From Bacillota bacterium (GTDB lineage Bacteria > Bacillota > Bacilli > Alicyclobacillales > SLC66), in contig JAKADA010000004.1 in assembly GCA_021820975.1 (NCBI GenBank), forward strand, positions 56,868 to 120,867: a DNA stretch of 64,000 nt, read 5' to 3'. Made by a program: the position numbers and the translations under genes. This document shows positions 45,605 to 55,406 of the stretch, one piece after another. The notes under the pieces are model-generated. The model had not been told where the DNA came from and ran no database searches. It worked only from the letters and a program-made list of their open reading frames with translations. Each line of letters starts with the position of its first letter. Position 1 is the stretch's first letter.

Positions 45605-46923
45605 TCGAGACTCCCTTGCACAAGGTTACGTAACTGTTCAATCGTGTCATCGAAAGCAGAAGCATCATCGACAGTTTGACGTAGGAATGTCTGTAAATCG
45701 CGATCTATTTTAATCGCTTGATCTGCGACTTCATCAGAGCCCTGCTGATAAGCACCGATTTTTATCAAATCATCAACATCTCGCTTGGCTGCCATCAATC
45801 GGCGTATGTGCATTGCTGCTTGTACATGTTCTTTTTGCGCAACATCACCCATTAACCGACTTATACTTTGCAAAGGATCTACGGACGGAAAATGACCACG
45901 ATTCGCCAAATTACGGTCAAGTACAATATGACCATCCAAAATTCCGCGAACAGCATCGGCAATTGGATCTTGAAGATCATCCCCATCCACAAGAACCGTG
46001 TAAATACCCGTAATCGAGCCAAGTTTTGCTCGCCCCGCTCGTTCAAGCAGTTTTGGCAAAGTGGCAAATACCGAAGGGGTATACCCCCGTGCTGTTGGAG
46101 GCTCTCCTATAGCAAGACCCAATTCTCTCGATGCCATCGCAAAACGTGTGACAGAATCCATCATTAAAGTTACTTGATTCCCTTGATCACGAAAATATTC
46201 AGCGATTGCCGTGGCAACAAATGCTCCTTTAATACGAACCAGCGGAGGTTGATCGGATGTTGCCACAACGACGACAGAATGAGCCAAGGCTCCACCTAAA
46301 TCGCGTTCGATAAATTCGCGTACCTCTCGCCCACGCTCTCCAATCAACGCAATCACATTGATATCAGCTTCGGTATTTTTTGCGATCATACCTAATAACG
46401 TACTTTTGCCCACACCACTGCCAGCAAATAAACCGACACGTTGTCCTAGCCCTAAGGTCAACAGACTATCAATTACACGAACACCCGTACCTAAGCGACG
46501 ATCAATTCGCGGACGAGATAACGGAGATGGTGGATTACGATGAATTGGCACCCACTCATCCGCTTCAAGCTTACCCAAACCATCCATCGGTTCACCCAAG
46601 CCATCCAGCACTCGACCAAGTAGTCCTTGCCCAACAGCAATTTGCAGTGAGTTTCCCGTAGCCTCCACTTCACTGCCTGGTGCTAATCCATCTAAGGAAC
46701 CTAAAGGCATCAGCAAGACACGATCAGCGCGGAAACCAACCACTTCGCATAACGAATCCTGACCATGATCACTATGAATAACGCAAACATCTCCAATTCG
46801 CGCGGCAGGACCATTGGCTTCCATTGTCAGGCCAATAACTTGTTCCACACGACCGTAAACTTTATGAAACCTTCCCCGGTCGAGGGCAGTTTTGTATGCA
46901 TCAAGTGATGGCAGATCGATCAT
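45601..46923 (-). CDS. fliI: Flagellum-specific ATPase FliI
   Basis: This 440-residue export ATPase is homologous to the F1 beta subunit. Walker A is GLFAGSGVGKSTLLGMIA near residue 165; also visible are IGERGREVREFIERDLG, VTLMMDSVTRFAMASRELGLAIGEPP and GSITGIYTVLVDGDDLQDPIADA. It separates cargo from chaperones and energises export. The ATG at 46923 has GGGAGG nine bases upstream, favouring it over the ATG at 46929. It overlaps fliH by 23 bases. Confidence 0.97.
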   Translation of the reverse strand: MIDLPSLDAYKTALDRGRFHKVYGRVEQVIGLTMEANGPAARIGDVCVIHSDHGQDSLCEVVGFRADRVLLMPLGSLDGLAPGSEVEATGNSLQIAVGQGLLGRVLDGLGEPMDGLGKLEADEWVPIHRNPPSPLSRPRIDRRLGTGVRVIDSLLTLGLGQRVGLFAGSGVGKSTLLGMIAKNTEADINVIALIGERGREVREFIERDLGGALAHSVVVVATSDQPPLVRIKGAFVATAIAEYFRDQGNQVTLMMDSVTRFAMASRELGLAIGEPPTARGYTPSVFATLPKLLERAGRAKLGSITGIYTVLVDGDDLQDPIADAVRGILDGHIVLDRNLANRGHFPSVDPLQSISRLMGDVAQKEHVQAAMHIRRLMAAKRDVDDLIKIGAYQQGSDEVADQAIKIDRDLQTFLRQTVDDASAFDDTIEQLRNLVQGSLE

Positions 46924-47698
46924 TTTCATCGGCCTCCCACTCTTTAGCTATACGCAGAAGAATTTGACGCACCTGATCAAATCGAATGTCAAGTCGTCCA
47001 TCTACTGTTCCTTGATCTGTGCGAATCACGACATCACCAGATTGTAATGTCTGGTCGATAACGATAGAACACTCCGACGTTTGCGTTAGCATGCGTTCCA
47101 TCCGCTCCCTTTTATCAAGGACAGAAGCGAAATCAGATGATGCTACACGAATCTCCACTTGGTGTGCTTTGTCCACATCGCGCAATAGATCCTGTGCAAA
47201 AATAGCAGCATATTCACTTGAGGCAACATCAAGTTCTCGGCGAACTAGGCGTTTCGCTACCAACAAGGCGAGTTCGACGATAAACGACTCTGATTTCTTA
47301 ACGCGATCACGCCGCTCAGTTTGTGCAAGTGTGAGCAACGAATTGATCTGGTCGATTACCGTTTGCTCACTCATCCTAGCTTCTTGCAAGCCAAGAGCCA
47401 ATCCTTGCTCAAAGCCCGCCTGTTCTGCATTTGCGCGAATAGCAATAGATTCATTTTGTGCTTGTTCAACTAACTGCACAGCTTGTTGTTGTGCCTTTTC
47501 AACCAAAGACAACATATCCTGTTCAATTTGTGCCAGTTCTTGCTTACGACGAACATACTCTGCCTCTACATCCAACGATTGGGCTGAACCCGCACTTTCC
47601 TCTGGTTGGTTATGATTGCCTTGCATCATTTCTCGCGAAGGATGGGCTATTTTTCTTTCTGGTATCATCCTTTCACTTTGCCGAAGAATTCTAGACAA
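46901..47698 (-). CDS. fliH: Flagellar export regulator FliH
   Basis: This 265-residue protein has a long helical N-terminal half (AEYVRRKQELAQIEQDMLSLVEKAQQQAVQLVEQAQNE) with an AxxxGxxxG-like stretch (AEQAGFEQGLALGLQEAR), and a C-terminal V-ATPase-E-like domain (FIVELALLVAKRLVRRELD). It inhibits and localises FliI. I choose TTG 47698 because GGAGGTGA lies upstream (eight bases); that Shine-Dalgarno is inside fliG, giving an 8-base overlap. An ATG at 47668 is an alternative. Confidence 0.9.
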   Translation of the reverse strand: MSRILRQSERMIPERKIAHPSREMMQGNHNQPEESAGSAQSLDVEAEYVRRKQELAQIEQDMLSLVEKAQQQAVQLVEQAQNESIAIRANAEQAGFEQGLALGLQEARMSEQTVIDQINSLLTLAQTERRDRVKKSESFIVELALLVAKRLVRRELDVASSEYAAIFAQDLLRDVDKAHQVEIRVASSDFASVLDKRERMERMLTQTSECSIVIDQTLQSGDVVIRTDQGTVDGRLDIRFDQVRQILLRIAKEWEADENDRSAIT

Positions 47699-48701
47699 GA
47701 ATGTCTTCACCTCCGCCACGCGCAATGACGATTTCTCCCATTTCCTCTAAGCGACGAATTTGCCCAACAATCCGTTGCTGTGCCTCTTCGACATCACGTA
47801 ATCGCACTGGCGGCGCGAATTCCATATCTTGTTTAAATGTTTCTACCATTCGCTTAGACATATTGCGATACACTGCCTCTTGTACATCTTCACTTGCCGT
47901 ACGCAAGGCAAGCATCAAATCGCTTTGCTCCACATCACGAATAACCCGTTGAATAGCGCGATTGTCCAATAGAACGATGTCTTCAAAGACAAACATGAGC
48001 TTTTTGATGTTTTCAGCGAGCTCAGGATCGCTTGTTTCGAGACTTTCTAAAATCCCCCGTTCTGTAGCGCGATCAACGCCATTTAAAATGTGCACAACAG
48101 CTTCAAGTCCGCCAACTTCCGTGACATCGATAGAAGTTGTGGAGGCCATCTTCGTCTCAAGCACTCGTTCGACTGAACTGATCACCTCAGGGCTGGTTGC
48201 TTCCATCACAGCAATGCGCTTTGCTACGTCCGCACGCACATTGGCTGGTAATTCACCTAGTATAGCTGCCGCTTGATTAGCTTCGAGATACGATAGAACT
48301 AAAGCGATTGTTTGCGGGTGTTCATTTTGAATAAACCCTAATATTTGACTCGGATTAGCTCGGCGAGCAAATTCAAAAGGTCGCACTTGAAGGGATGAGG
48401 TCAGACGTTCAATGATCGACAACGCACGCTCTTGCCCCATCGCTTTTTCCAGTACCTCTTTTGCATACTCGATCCCTCCTGATGCGATAATTTGATCAGC
48501 GACAGCTAATTCCTGAAACTCGTGAAGCACAGGCGCACGGTCTTGGCTGTCGACTTTTCGCATCGTAGCGATCTCTAGGGTCAGTTGTTCGATTTCATCT
48601 TCTCGCAAATGCCGATAGATATTTGATGCTACTTCAGGCCCAAGGGAGATGAGCAGAATCGCCGCTTTTTGTTTGCTCGTCAATTCGGTACCTCGACGCA
48701 C
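47691..48701 (-). CDS. fliG: Flagellar motor switch protein FliG
   Basis: This 336-residue FliG has the FliF-binding N-terminal domain (LTSKQKAAILLISLGPEVASNIYRHLREDEIEQL), the middle domain with the EHPQT motif (NEHPQTIALVLSYLE), and the C-terminal torque domain with the charged helix (MFVFEDIVLLDNRAIQRVIRDVEQSDLMLALRTASEDVQEAVYRNMSKR). It transmits stator force to the rotor. The GTG at 48701 has AGGAGG upstream. Confidence 0.98.
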   Translation of the reverse strand: MRRGTELTSKQKAAILLISLGPEVASNIYRHLREDEIEQLTLEIATMRKVDSQDRAPVLHEFQELAVADQIIASGGIEYAKEVLEKAMGQERALSIIERLTSSLQVRPFEFARRANPSQILGFIQNEHPQTIALVLSYLEANQAAAILGELPANVRADVAKRIAVMEATSPEVISSVERVLETKMASTTSIDVTEVGGLEAVVHILNGVDRATERGILESLETSDPELAENIKKLMFVFEDIVLLDNRAIQRVIRDVEQSDLMLALRTASEDVQEAVYRNMSKRMVETFKQDMEFAPPVRLRDVEEAQQRIVGQIRRLEEMGEIVIARGGGEDILV

Positions 48702-48713
48702 TGCATTAGCCTC

Positions 48714-50261
48714 CTACTCTTCCGATATCCATGACCGCACAAGCCCTGCAAAAGACTCAGGTCGCCGCAAAGCCATCTCTTGTAATTGCTTTGTCAAAGT
48801 AACCTCTTCTGGTTCAGGCGGCGGACTAGCCATAGCTGCAGCAGATAACGAACCAAGTGCATCCTTGGTAACTCGCTTCTTATTGCGTGAACGAAGCCAA
48901 ACGAGCGAAATAGCACCTACAGCCAAAAGCAAGGCTACAGCACCGCCTATACCAAGTGGCCCACCCAAAAACGAAGATGTTGTTGCAGGAACCGTAACTG
49001 CACTTGTAAACGGTGCCGACAGCACCGTAACCGAAGGAGCTTTCACTGTCGTGCCGCGTTGACCAATTGCCGTTAATACGTAAGATTGGATGGCTGAACG
49101 CAAACTCGGTGTAAGCGTCATGGCTTTTGAATTGATCAAAACGCTGACCGTGTAACCATTAACTTGCATGGGATCATAGGTCGTAGACGTATTTACATAA
49201 TTATTGTCATAATTTGTCGTACTTGAACGGCTCGACGATGAACCGCCATTACCAGTCCCTGTCGACCCATATGTAACAATATTTGGATTTTGAGTTGCCT
49301 GGCCCGCTGTGCCACCTGTAGTGGCGGTCGATGCACCAGTTGACGATTGCTGAGAAGCTTGTGCCGACAAAGGAGGTCCTGCCGTCACTTGGTGTTGATT
49401 GCGTGTTACTTGATTGAAAGTAACCGATGCGTGAACAATAACCTGTACATTTCCCAATCCAACCATTTGTGAAAGACTACTTTGTAACTGTGTTTGCGCT
49501 GCTTGTTCCAATTGTTGTTGCATGGCAAGTTCCGAAGTAGCCAATGAACTTCCTCCAGCCATCGTACTGTTAGACGATGCAGACGATGCAGACGATGCTA
49601 AATCATTGCCATTTTGATCAACAACAACCACGTCGGCAGAGTTGAGCCCCTGTACGGAATGAGCAACTAGTTGTTGAATGCCAAAAACCTGCTGAGGTGT
49701 TAAAGCTGAGCCTGCACCTAGAGTCAAAACGACTGTGGCTTTCGCTGATGAATTTGTTGAGCTGACCAAAAACGAACTTTGTTGCGCTGGTACAACGGTA
49801 ACTTCTGAACTTTGAATGCCATTAATCAAGTCAATCGACTGTGCAATTCTTTGTTGCAAAACGGATAGTTCTTCTAAGTTCAATTCCTGACTAGACAGCG
49901 AGAAAACACTGCTCTGCTGAAAAATTTGCGAATAATCTACCGTTCCGCTTGAAGGCAAACCTTGCATAGCCATATCAACTCGTACTTGATCAGCTTGGGA
50001 AGCAGGTACAAGGACGTTCGTACCCTGCAATTGGTAGGGAATCTTCAACTGATCAAGTTTTTGTGTTATTTCTCCAGCTGACTTCGCATCAAGGTTGGAG
50101 AACACAACTTGATAATTCGGATTGCTAAAAAATAAGGTCAAAGCGACAACTGTCGCCAAAAAAAACACTAAAATAAACCATAGATTACGACGTTGTTTTT
50201 TTTCAAGACCTTCATAAAAGGATCGCAATTGAGTACGCCATGCTGCTATATCAAAATTCAT
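48714..50261 (-). CDS. fliF: Flagellar MS-ring protein FliF
   Basis: This 515-residue MS-ring protein has N-terminal (about 27-45) and C-terminal (about 433-455) transmembrane helices flanking ring-building motifs (YQVVFSNLDAKSAGEITQKLDQLKIPYQL, VDYSQIFQQSSVFSLSSQELNLEELSVLQQRIAQSID). A disordered S/T/G/N/Q-rich section (about 220-360) includes SSASSASSN, encoded by a 9-base tandem repeat. The C-terminal tail binds FliG. Position is standard. Confidence 0.97.
   Translation of the reverse strand: MNFDIAAWRTQLRSFYEGLEKKQRRNLWFILVFFLATVVALTLFFSNPNYQVVFSNLDAKSAGEITQKLDQLKIPYQLQGTNVLVPASQADQVRVDMAMQGLPSSGTVDYSQIFQQSSVFSLSSQELNLEELSVLQQRIAQSIDLINGIQSSEVTVVPAQQSSFLVSSTNSSAKATVVLTLGAGSALTPQQVFGIQQLVAHSVQGLNSADVVVVDQNGNDLASSASSASSNSTMAGGSSLATSELAMQQQLEQAAQTQLQSSLSQMVGLGNVQVIVHASVTFNQVTRNQHQVTAGPPLSAQASQQSSTGASTATTGGTAGQATQNPNIVTYGSTGTGNGGSSSSRSSTTNYDNNYVNTSTTYDPMQVNGYTVSVLINSKAMTLTPSLRSAIQSYVLTAIGQRGTTVKAPSVTVLSAPFTSAVTVPATTSSFLGGPLGIGGAVALLLAVGAISLVWLRSRNKKRVTKDALGSLSAAAMASPPPEPEEVTLTKQLQEMALRRPESFAGLVRSWISEE
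49573..49599. repeat. Triple 9-base tandem repeat in fliF
   Basis: Three near-identical GACGATGCA units are arranged head to tail within fliF, encoding an SSA-type repeat in the disordered linker of the protein. The unit is a multiple of three, so copy-number change would keep the reading frame. Confidence 0.85.
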
Positions 50262-50288
50262 GGATCATGTCACCTAATCGTTTCATAC

Positions 50289-50594
50289 CTACACCTGCAT
50301 GTTCATGACTTGTTGATAAGCAGCTACTACACGATTTTGTACTTGGACAGTCAATTCCACAGCCAATTGTGCCTCGGTAGCCGACGTCATGACCGAAGCA
50401 AGATTTGTCGACGTACCTGCCGCGAGACCTACGCCTTGCAATTGAGACTGACGCACGGAATCGCTGACCGACTGTAAAGCATTGTTCAAGACGGAAGCAA
50501 AATTACTGCCACTCGATGAACCATTGACCACAGAAGACACAGGCGAAGAACTCAATACAGGTGTTGCTACGACATTCGATATCGGTACTATCAT
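50289..50594 (-). CDS. fliE: Flagellar hook-basal body complex protein FliE
   Basis: This 101-residue FliE has a central FASVLNNALQSVSDSVRQSQLQGVGLAAGTS and ends in MTSATEAQLAVELTVQVQNRVVAAYQQVMNMQV, the conserved C-terminal helix that joins the rod to the MS-ring. Position between flgC and fliF is conserved. Confidence 0.95.
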   Translation of the reverse strand: MIVPISNVVATPVLSSSPVSSVVNGSSSGSNFASVLNNALQSVSDSVRQSQLQGVGLAAGTSTNLASVMTSATEAQLAVELTVQVQNRVVAAYQQVMNMQV

Positions 50595-50604
50595 GACTTA
50601 TCCC

Positions 50605-51045
50605 CTACTTTCCAATCTGCAATGCTTGAACGTCGACTTGTTTTGCTGCATTAAAAGCCGTGACATTGGCTTGGTACGCATGTGATGCAGTAAGTAAATC
50701 CACCATTTCCGTTGACGTATTAACATTTGGCATTTGCACATAACCATTCACAGCATTAGGATTGCTAGGATCATAGACCAACTTAAACGGGCTCGGATCT
50801 TGTACGATACTTTGAATAGCAACACCATTGCCCACGGCATTTTGCGAAGTAGTCGCCCCTTGCAAGACAGAAGCAAAACTAGACGAAGGCAATGCAGAAA
50901 AAACGACTTCTTCACGACGGTATGGACCGCCTTGCGGTGTTCTGGTTGTATTCGCATTAGCGATGTTATTCGCTATAACATCCATCCAAGTGCTGTTTGC
51001 CGAGAGCCCTGATGCGCTTATGGACAAACCAGTAAAAAGTCCCAA
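50605..51045 (-). CDS. flgC: Flagellar proximal rod protein FlgC
   Basis: This 146-residue rod protein has GLSISASGLSANSTWMDVIANNIANANTTRTPQGGPYRREEVVFSA at the N-terminus and ends with EMVDLLTASHAYQANVTAFNAAKQVDVQALQIGK, matching FlgC in length and motifs. It lies directly after flgB and before fliE. Confidence 0.96.
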   Translation of the reverse strand: MGLFTGLSISASGLSANSTWMDVIANNIANANTTRTPQGGPYRREEVVFSALPSSSFASVLQGATTSQNAVGNGVAIQSIVQDPSPFKLVYDPSNPNAVNGYVQMPNVNTSTEMVDLLTASHAYQANVTAFNAAKQVDVQALQIGK

Positions 51046-51062
51046 AAGTTATCAACTCCCTG

Positions 51063-51488
51063 TTATTGCCCTGTTATTGCCGTGCGAAGTAACCCAAACT
51101 GATCATTTAATTCCTGAACTAAAGCGGCGTAATTGATTTGATTTTGCGCAATTCCACTCATCTCAGTGTTTAAATTCACATTATTTCCATTATTAGAAAC
51201 TGACGTGGCTTGGTCGGTCGTTACAACAGGAGACACAGCCGTAAACGGAGCAGTACTGGTCAGATCTAAGGAATTATTACTTGCCATCGTCAAAGAGCTA
51301 GATCCGTTTGGCGTCAGACCTACATTGTTCAACTGTGCTTGTAGTAGGTTCTCAAACTGTACCGTCTGCCGCTTGTATCCGGGGGTATTGGCATTCGCAA
51401 TGTTATTTGCATACACTTCTTGCCGCAATTGACTAGCTTGAAGCGCAGATTGCAAGGAGGAAAAGACAATCGAATCTAATGAAGCCAA
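51063..51488 (-). CDS. flgB: Flagellar proximal rod protein FlgB
   Basis: This protein of about 141 residues has SLQSALQASQLRQEVYANNIANANTPGYKRQTVQFE and ends in NQINYAALVQELNDQFGLLRTAITGQ, the FlgB pattern. The frame extends upstream to 51530 without a family-like start, whereas GGAGGTGA eight bases ahead of TTG 51488 (an alternative TTG is at 51491) is convincing. This is the first gene of the flagellar operon, downstream of the codY terminator. Confidence 0.95.
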   Translation of the reverse strand: MASLDSIVFSSLQSALQASQLRQEVYANNIANANTPGYKRQTVQFENLLQAQLNNVGLTPNGSSSLTMASNNSLDLTSTAPFTAVSPVVTTDQATSVSNNGNNVNLNTEMSGIAQNQINYAALVQELNDQFGLLRTAITGQ

Positions 51489-51516
51489 CAAATTCACCTC
51501 CAAAACTAACACATCG

Positions 51517-51544
51517 AATAAAAATACCACTCGATTTAATTCAA
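51517..51544 (-). promoter_or_regulatory. Candidate promoter for the fla/che operon
   Basis: In the gap between the codY terminator and flgB, TTGAAT (51544-51539), a 16-base spacer and TTTATT (51522-51517) form a moderate sigma-A-like promoter on the minus strand. A clean sigma-D box is not visible; a TGACGATAAG stretch further upstream only loosely resembles a sigma-D -10. Some promoter is expected here because codY ends in a strong terminator. Confidence 0.3.
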
Positions 51545-51600
51545 CACCTTATCGTCATTTACCTTCTTAAATCCGACTGGATTCGACATTTTTTTCTGCA

Positions 51601-51636
51601 CATAAAAACGCCCTTTGCCTCGGAGCAAAGGGCGTT
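51601..51636 (-). terminator. Strong terminator after codY
   Basis: On the minus strand AACGCCCTTTGC (51636-51625) pairs perfectly with GCAAAGGGCGTT (51618-51607) around a 6-base loop, followed by TTTTTATG. It lies 25 bases after the codY stop and separates codY from flgB. Confidence 0.92.
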
Positions 51637-51660
51637 TCCCCTATCGTGAAACCGAAAAGC

Positions 51661-52437
51661 TTATCGATGACGTACTTTGTCTAATTGAGACAGAAGTTTA
51701 TCATTAAGAATACGGATATACGTCCCTTTCATACCTAAAGAGCGGGACTCAATCACCCCGGCACTCTCTAGTTTGCGCAATGCATTGACAATCACTGAAC
51801 GCGTGATACCCACTCGATCCGCAATTTTACTCGCAACCAATAAACCTTCTTTACCTTCAAGTTCTTCAAAAATGTGCTCAATCGCTTCTAACTCACTGTA
51901 GGATAATGAATCAACAGCCATCTGCACAACCGCTCGTGAACGGGTGTCCTCTTCGATTTCATGAGCTCGTGAACGTAAGATTTCCATGCCAACGACCGTC
52001 GCACCATATTCGCCAAGCAACAAATCTTCATCGGTGAAACTTTTCGCAAACCGAGCCAAGATTAATGTACCAAGGCGTTCACCACCACCGATAATTGGGA
52101 CAACCGTTACATAGTGGCTGTCATGTTCGGCAATAACTTGCTCAGGAAATACGCTAAAAGGCTGCAAATCCTGAGCATTGGCAACCGTTGAATCAATATG
52201 CAACATGCTAGTGTTGTACTCGGGAGGGAACACCTTTTGAGCAAGTAATTCATCCATGATCTCTTGTGCGAATTCCGCAGGAATTGCATACCCGAGGATT
52301 TTACCTGTTCTCGAGAGTACGAATACATTAGAATCAATAACATCACGCATGACTTGTGCTATTTCCATAAAGTCTACGTATTGTCCAGCACGTTGCAACA
52401 GCCGATTAATCCGTCTTGTTTTAGCTAATAAATCCAT
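51661..52437 (-). CDS. codY: GTP- and branched-chain-amino-acid-sensing repressor CodY
   Basis: This 258-residue CodY has the N-terminal GAF-like effector domain ([28 protein letters not shown]), [18 protein letters not shown], the linker helix [13 protein letters not shown], and the nearly invariant C-terminal winged helix ([39 protein letters not shown]). It represses stationary-phase and nitrogen genes when isoleucine/valine and GTP are high. It is the last gene of the xerC-hslV-hslU-codY block, the same order as B. subtilis codVWXY. GGAGGA precedes the ATG. Confidence 0.98.
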   Translation of the reverse strand: MDLLAKTRRINRLLQRAGQYVDFMEIAQVMRDVIDSNVFVLSRTGKILGYAIPAEFAQEIMDELLAQKVFPPEYNTSMLHIDSTVANAQDLQPFSVFPEQVIAEHDSHYVTVVPIIGGGERLGTLILARFAKSFTDEDLLLGEYGATVVGMEILRSRAHEIEEDTRSRAVVQMAVDSLSYSELEAIEHIFEELEGKEGLLVASKIADRVGITRSVIVNALRKLESAGVIESRSLGMKGTYIRILNDKLLSQLDKVRHR

Positions 52438-52461
52438 CTAGAAATCCTCCATATCATTGCA

Positions 52462-53844
52462 TCATAAAATGTACTGGCTAAGATCTCGATCTTTTACGAT
52501 AGATCCTAGTTTTTCATCCACATAAGCTGGTGTAATAACAATTGTCTGTTCGCCAATATCAGGCGATTCAAAAAGTAAATCTTCCAAAACACGCTCCATT
52601 AACGTGTGTAAACGCCGAGCACCGATATCTTCCGTACTTGCATTCACTTGTGCCGCAGTCTCTGCGAGACGTCGAACTGCATCAGGTCGAAAAGACACGG
52701 AAATACCTTCTGTCAATAATAAAGCTTCGTATTGGCGAAGTAGAGCATGCTGTGGTTCCGTTAAAATTCGTTCCAAATCATCAGCAGTTAAACTCGTTAA
52801 TTCGACGCGGATTGGAAAACGTCCCTGAAGTTCTGGAATAAGGTCCGACGGCTTTGCCATATGAAAAGCACCAGCAGCAATAAACAACATATGATCTGTT
52901 TTCACAGGGCCGTGCTTTGTCATAACGGTGGATCCTTCTACAATCGGCAAGATATCACGCTGGACCCCTTCACGTGATACGTCGGCACCAGAACGACCTT
53001 CTCGAGATGCAATCTTATCAAATTCATCGATAAAGATTATGCCAGAATCTTCTACTCGCCGCACAGCCTCTGCCGTTACTTCTTCCATATCGATCAGTTT
53101 TTGAGCTTCTTCTTGCAAAAGAATCTTGCGCGCTTCACGCACAGTTAATTTACGCTTTTTCCGACGTTTTGGCATAAAGTTAGAAAGCATTTCCTGTAAG
53201 TTTCCCATGCCTTCTGCACCCATACCAGGCATGAAGTCCATCGTTGGTACATTGGCTTCTTCAACAAGGATCTCAATCATGTGATCCTCAAGTTTCATAG
53301 CGATAAGTTCCTGATAAATCATATCTCTTTGCGCTTTCGCTTTTGTATTGTTTATCTCTGTACTCTTAGGTTCTTGCGACCATAATGCTTCAAATGGATT
53401 TTTAAAGGATGATGTTGAACTTGGTGCAGAATCAGGAACTAAAGCATCGAGCAAACGAGGTATCACAGAACTTTCTGCCTGCTTCTCAACAGCGACAGAA
53501 CGTTCTGCTTTAACCATCCGAATACCCGTTTCTACTAAATCACGCACCATGGAATCAACATCTCGTCCAACGTATCCTACTTCGGTAAATTTAGTAGCTT
53601 CCACTTTAATAAACGGGGCACCAGTCAATTTAGCTATACGGCGCGCAATTTCTGTTTTACCAACGCCTGTAGGGCCAATCATCAAAATGTTCTTCGGAGT
53701 AACTTCTTCACGCAAAGCTGGGTCGAGTCTCGCTCGACGATAGCGATTGCGTAGAGCAACAGCAACTGCCTTTTTTGCACCTGCTTGACCAACAACAAAG
53801 TTGTCTAACTCTGTGACAATTTGACGCGGAGATAAATCCTGCAT
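52462..53844 (-). CDS. hslU: HslU/ClpY ATPase subunit of the HslUV protease
   Basis: This 460-residue AAA+ unfoldase has [36 protein letters not shown], Walker [10 protein letters not shown] near residue 57, [14 protein letters not shown] (pore and Walker-linked region), an I domain (about 110-230), Walker [10 protein letters not shown], and the C-terminal [15 protein letters not shown] sensor region. It feeds unfolded substrates to HslV. GGAGGAGT precedes the ATG. It lies between hslV and codY. Confidence 0.98.
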   Translation of the reverse strand: MQDLSPRQIVTELDNFVVGQAGAKKAVAVALRNRYRRARLDPALREEVTPKNILMIGPTGVGKTEIARRIAKLTGAPFIKVEATKFTEVGYVGRDVDSMVRDLVETGIRMVKAERSVAVEKQAESSVIPRLLDALVPDSAPSSTSSFKNPFEALWSQEPKSTEINNTKAKAQRDMIYQELIAMKLEDHMIEILVEEANVPTMDFMPGMGAEGMGNLQEMLSNFMPKRRKKRKLTVREARKILLQEEAQKLIDMEEVTAEAVRRVEDSGIIFIDEFDKIASREGRSGADVSREGVQRDILPIVEGSTVMTKHGPVKTDHMLFIAAGAFHMAKPSDLIPELQGRFPIRVELTSLTADDLERILTEPQHALLRQYEALLLTEGISVSFRPDAVRRLAETAAQVNASTEDIGARRLHTLMERVLEDLLFESPDIGEQTIVITPAYVDEKLGSIVKDRDLSQYIL

Positions 53845-53874
53845 GCTGACTCCTCCTTACCATCAGGAACATAA

Positions 53875-54411
53875 TCAAATCTCTTCGACAATAATGTTCT
53901 GATTCGTGTATACGCAAATCTCACTAGCAATCGTAAGCGAGGATAAAGCAATCTCACGCGCTGACAGCGATGTATGCCGAAGTAATGCCCGACCAGCCGA
54001 TAATGCATAAGGCCCACCGGATCCGATTGCGCATATGCCATCATCAGGTTCGATAACTTCACCTGTTCCAGAGATCAAAAGCAAATGATCCTTTGACATG
54101 GCGAGAATCATCGCCTCTAATTTACTAAGCATGCGATCCGTACGCCATAACTTAGCTAATTCTACGGCAGCACGAGGAACATGACCGCGAAACTCCTCCA
54201 ACTTTTGTTCGAACTTTTCAGAAAGAGCAAACGCGTCAGCAACACTTCCGGCAAAACCGACAATCACTTCATTGTGATACAAGCGTCTTACTTTTTTGGC
54301 TGTAGCTTTCATGACCATAGCATTGCCGAAAGTTACTTGCCCATCTCCCGCCATCGCACCACCTTCCTTAGTCTTCACAGCAAAGATGGTTGTTGCGTGA
54401 AACGCGTCCAT
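53875..54411 (-). CDS. hslV: HslV/ClpQ peptidase subunit
   Basis: This 178-residue proteasome-like peptidase shows [35 protein letters not shown], and [24 protein letters not shown] sets the start at ATG 54411, so the protein begins MDAFHA before the Thr-Thr pair. In B. subtilis CodW the equivalent is MSSFHA, and Ser2 has been reported as the nucleophile; here residue 2 is Asp and residue 3 Ala, so that mechanism is not available and Thr7 exposed by processing is more likely. Neighbours are xerC and hslU. Confidence 0.97.
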   Translation of the reverse strand: MDAFHATTIFAVKTKEGGAMAGDGQVTFGNAMVMKATAKKVRRLYHNEVIVGFAGSVADAFALSEKFEQKLEEFRGHVPRAAVELAKLWRTDRMLSKLEAMILAMSKDHLLLISGTGEVIEPDDGICAIGSGGPYALSAGRALLRHTSLSAREIALSSLTIASEICVYTNQNIIVEEI

Positions 54412-54427
54412 ACAATCACTCCTTTAC

Positions 54428-55324
54428 TCAAGCCCGTGGATGAGCCGACTCATACACCTTCATCAAGTACTCTGCAGCCGTGTGCGTATAGATTTGTGTC
54501 GATGATAGACTAGCATGACCTAACAATTCTTGAACAACCCGCAGGTCCGCACCGCCTTCTAATAGATGCGTGGCAAACGTATGGCGAAACGTATGTGGAC
54601 TGACCTTTTTTGTTAAAGCCAACTGTGTTACATAACGATCGACAATTCTCCGGACCGACCGGTCGGACAACCGGGTGCCACGGTGGTTAATAAAAAGAGC
54701 TTGATCACCGACATGTACTACCCTTGGCCTACCTACCGTGAGATAGCGTGTTAACGCATCTTGTGCGGCAGATCCAAACAATACAACTCGCTCCTTAGAT
54801 CCCTTACCGAATACAGTCACAAGCCCTTGACGTAAATGCAGATCTTGCACATCAAGCCTGACACATTCTGAAACACGTACGCCAGTAGCATACAAAAACT
54901 CCAGTAAAGCACGATCACGCGTACCGAGCGGAGTAGACAAATCAGGTTGTATTAGCAATTCAAACATTTCGTCTGCATACAGAAACGAGGGCAATGGGCG
55001 ATCTAATTTAGGCGATTTAACCATCTGTGCGATCGCTGCCACGGAAGGATCAAAGTCAGCCAAGTATCGATACAATGTTCGCAATGCGCTTAATTTCCTA
55101 GCGATCGTTCGACGACTTTTTCCCTCTTGCATGAGATCCGATAAATATTTACGCACAGTAGTAATCGAGATTTGAGCAACAGGAATAGCGAGATCCGCAA
55201 AAAACATTTGCAAATCGCTCAAATAGGCTTTCACCGTATGTTGCGAAACATTTCGCTCCACCTGCAAGTACGTCTGAAAAGCCTCCAACAACGCTTGGAG
55301 GTCTGCTTGATCCGACGGATTCAC
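54428..55324 (-). CDS. xerC: Tyrosine recombinase XerC (CodV-type)
   Basis: This 298-residue recombinase has a SAM-like N-terminal domain (FQTYLQVERNVSQHTVKAYLSDL) and a catalytic domain with Arg in LYATGVRVSEC, HTFRHTFATHLLEGGADLRVVQELLGHASLSSTQIYTH supplying H-x-x-R, a second histidine, and the tyrosine. It resolves chromosome dimers at dif with its partner XerD. The GTG start follows GGTGGTGA. It is located upstream of hslV, as codV in B. subtilis; I see no integrase-associated attachment sites, so it is chromosomal. Confidence 0.95.
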   Translation of the reverse strand: MNPSDQADLQALLEAFQTYLQVERNVSQHTVKAYLSDLQMFFADLAIPVAQISITTVRKYLSDLMQEGKSRRTIARKLSALRTLYRYLADFDPSVAAIAQMVKSPKLDRPLPSFLYADEMFELLIQPDLSTPLGTRDRALLEFLYATGVRVSECVRLDVQDLHLRQGLVTVFGKGSKERVVLFGSAAQDALTRYLTVGRPRVVHVGDQALFINHRGTRLSDRSVRRIVDRYVTQLALTKKVSPHTFRHTFATHLLEGGADLRVVQELLGHASLSSTQIYTHTAAEYLMKVYESAHPRA

Positions 55325-55406
55325 AAAAATGTCACCACCGAACGGACAATTTCCTGCTGTCTATCAAAGCAAGCGTATCGTACCACGTCACATCGTTCGT
55401 CGCAAC

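Noticed and set aside
47019..47615. A 198-codon plus-strand open frame opposite fliH
   Set aside because: Serine-rich composition reflects the complementary strand of a helical, charged protein; no promoter or Shine-Dalgarno.
54428..55324. xerC as a phage or integron integrase with attachment sites
   Set aside because: The gene sits in the conserved topA-trmFO-xerC-hslV-hslU-codY order, with no repeats, tRNA or mobile genes nearby; it is the housekeeping dif recombinase.
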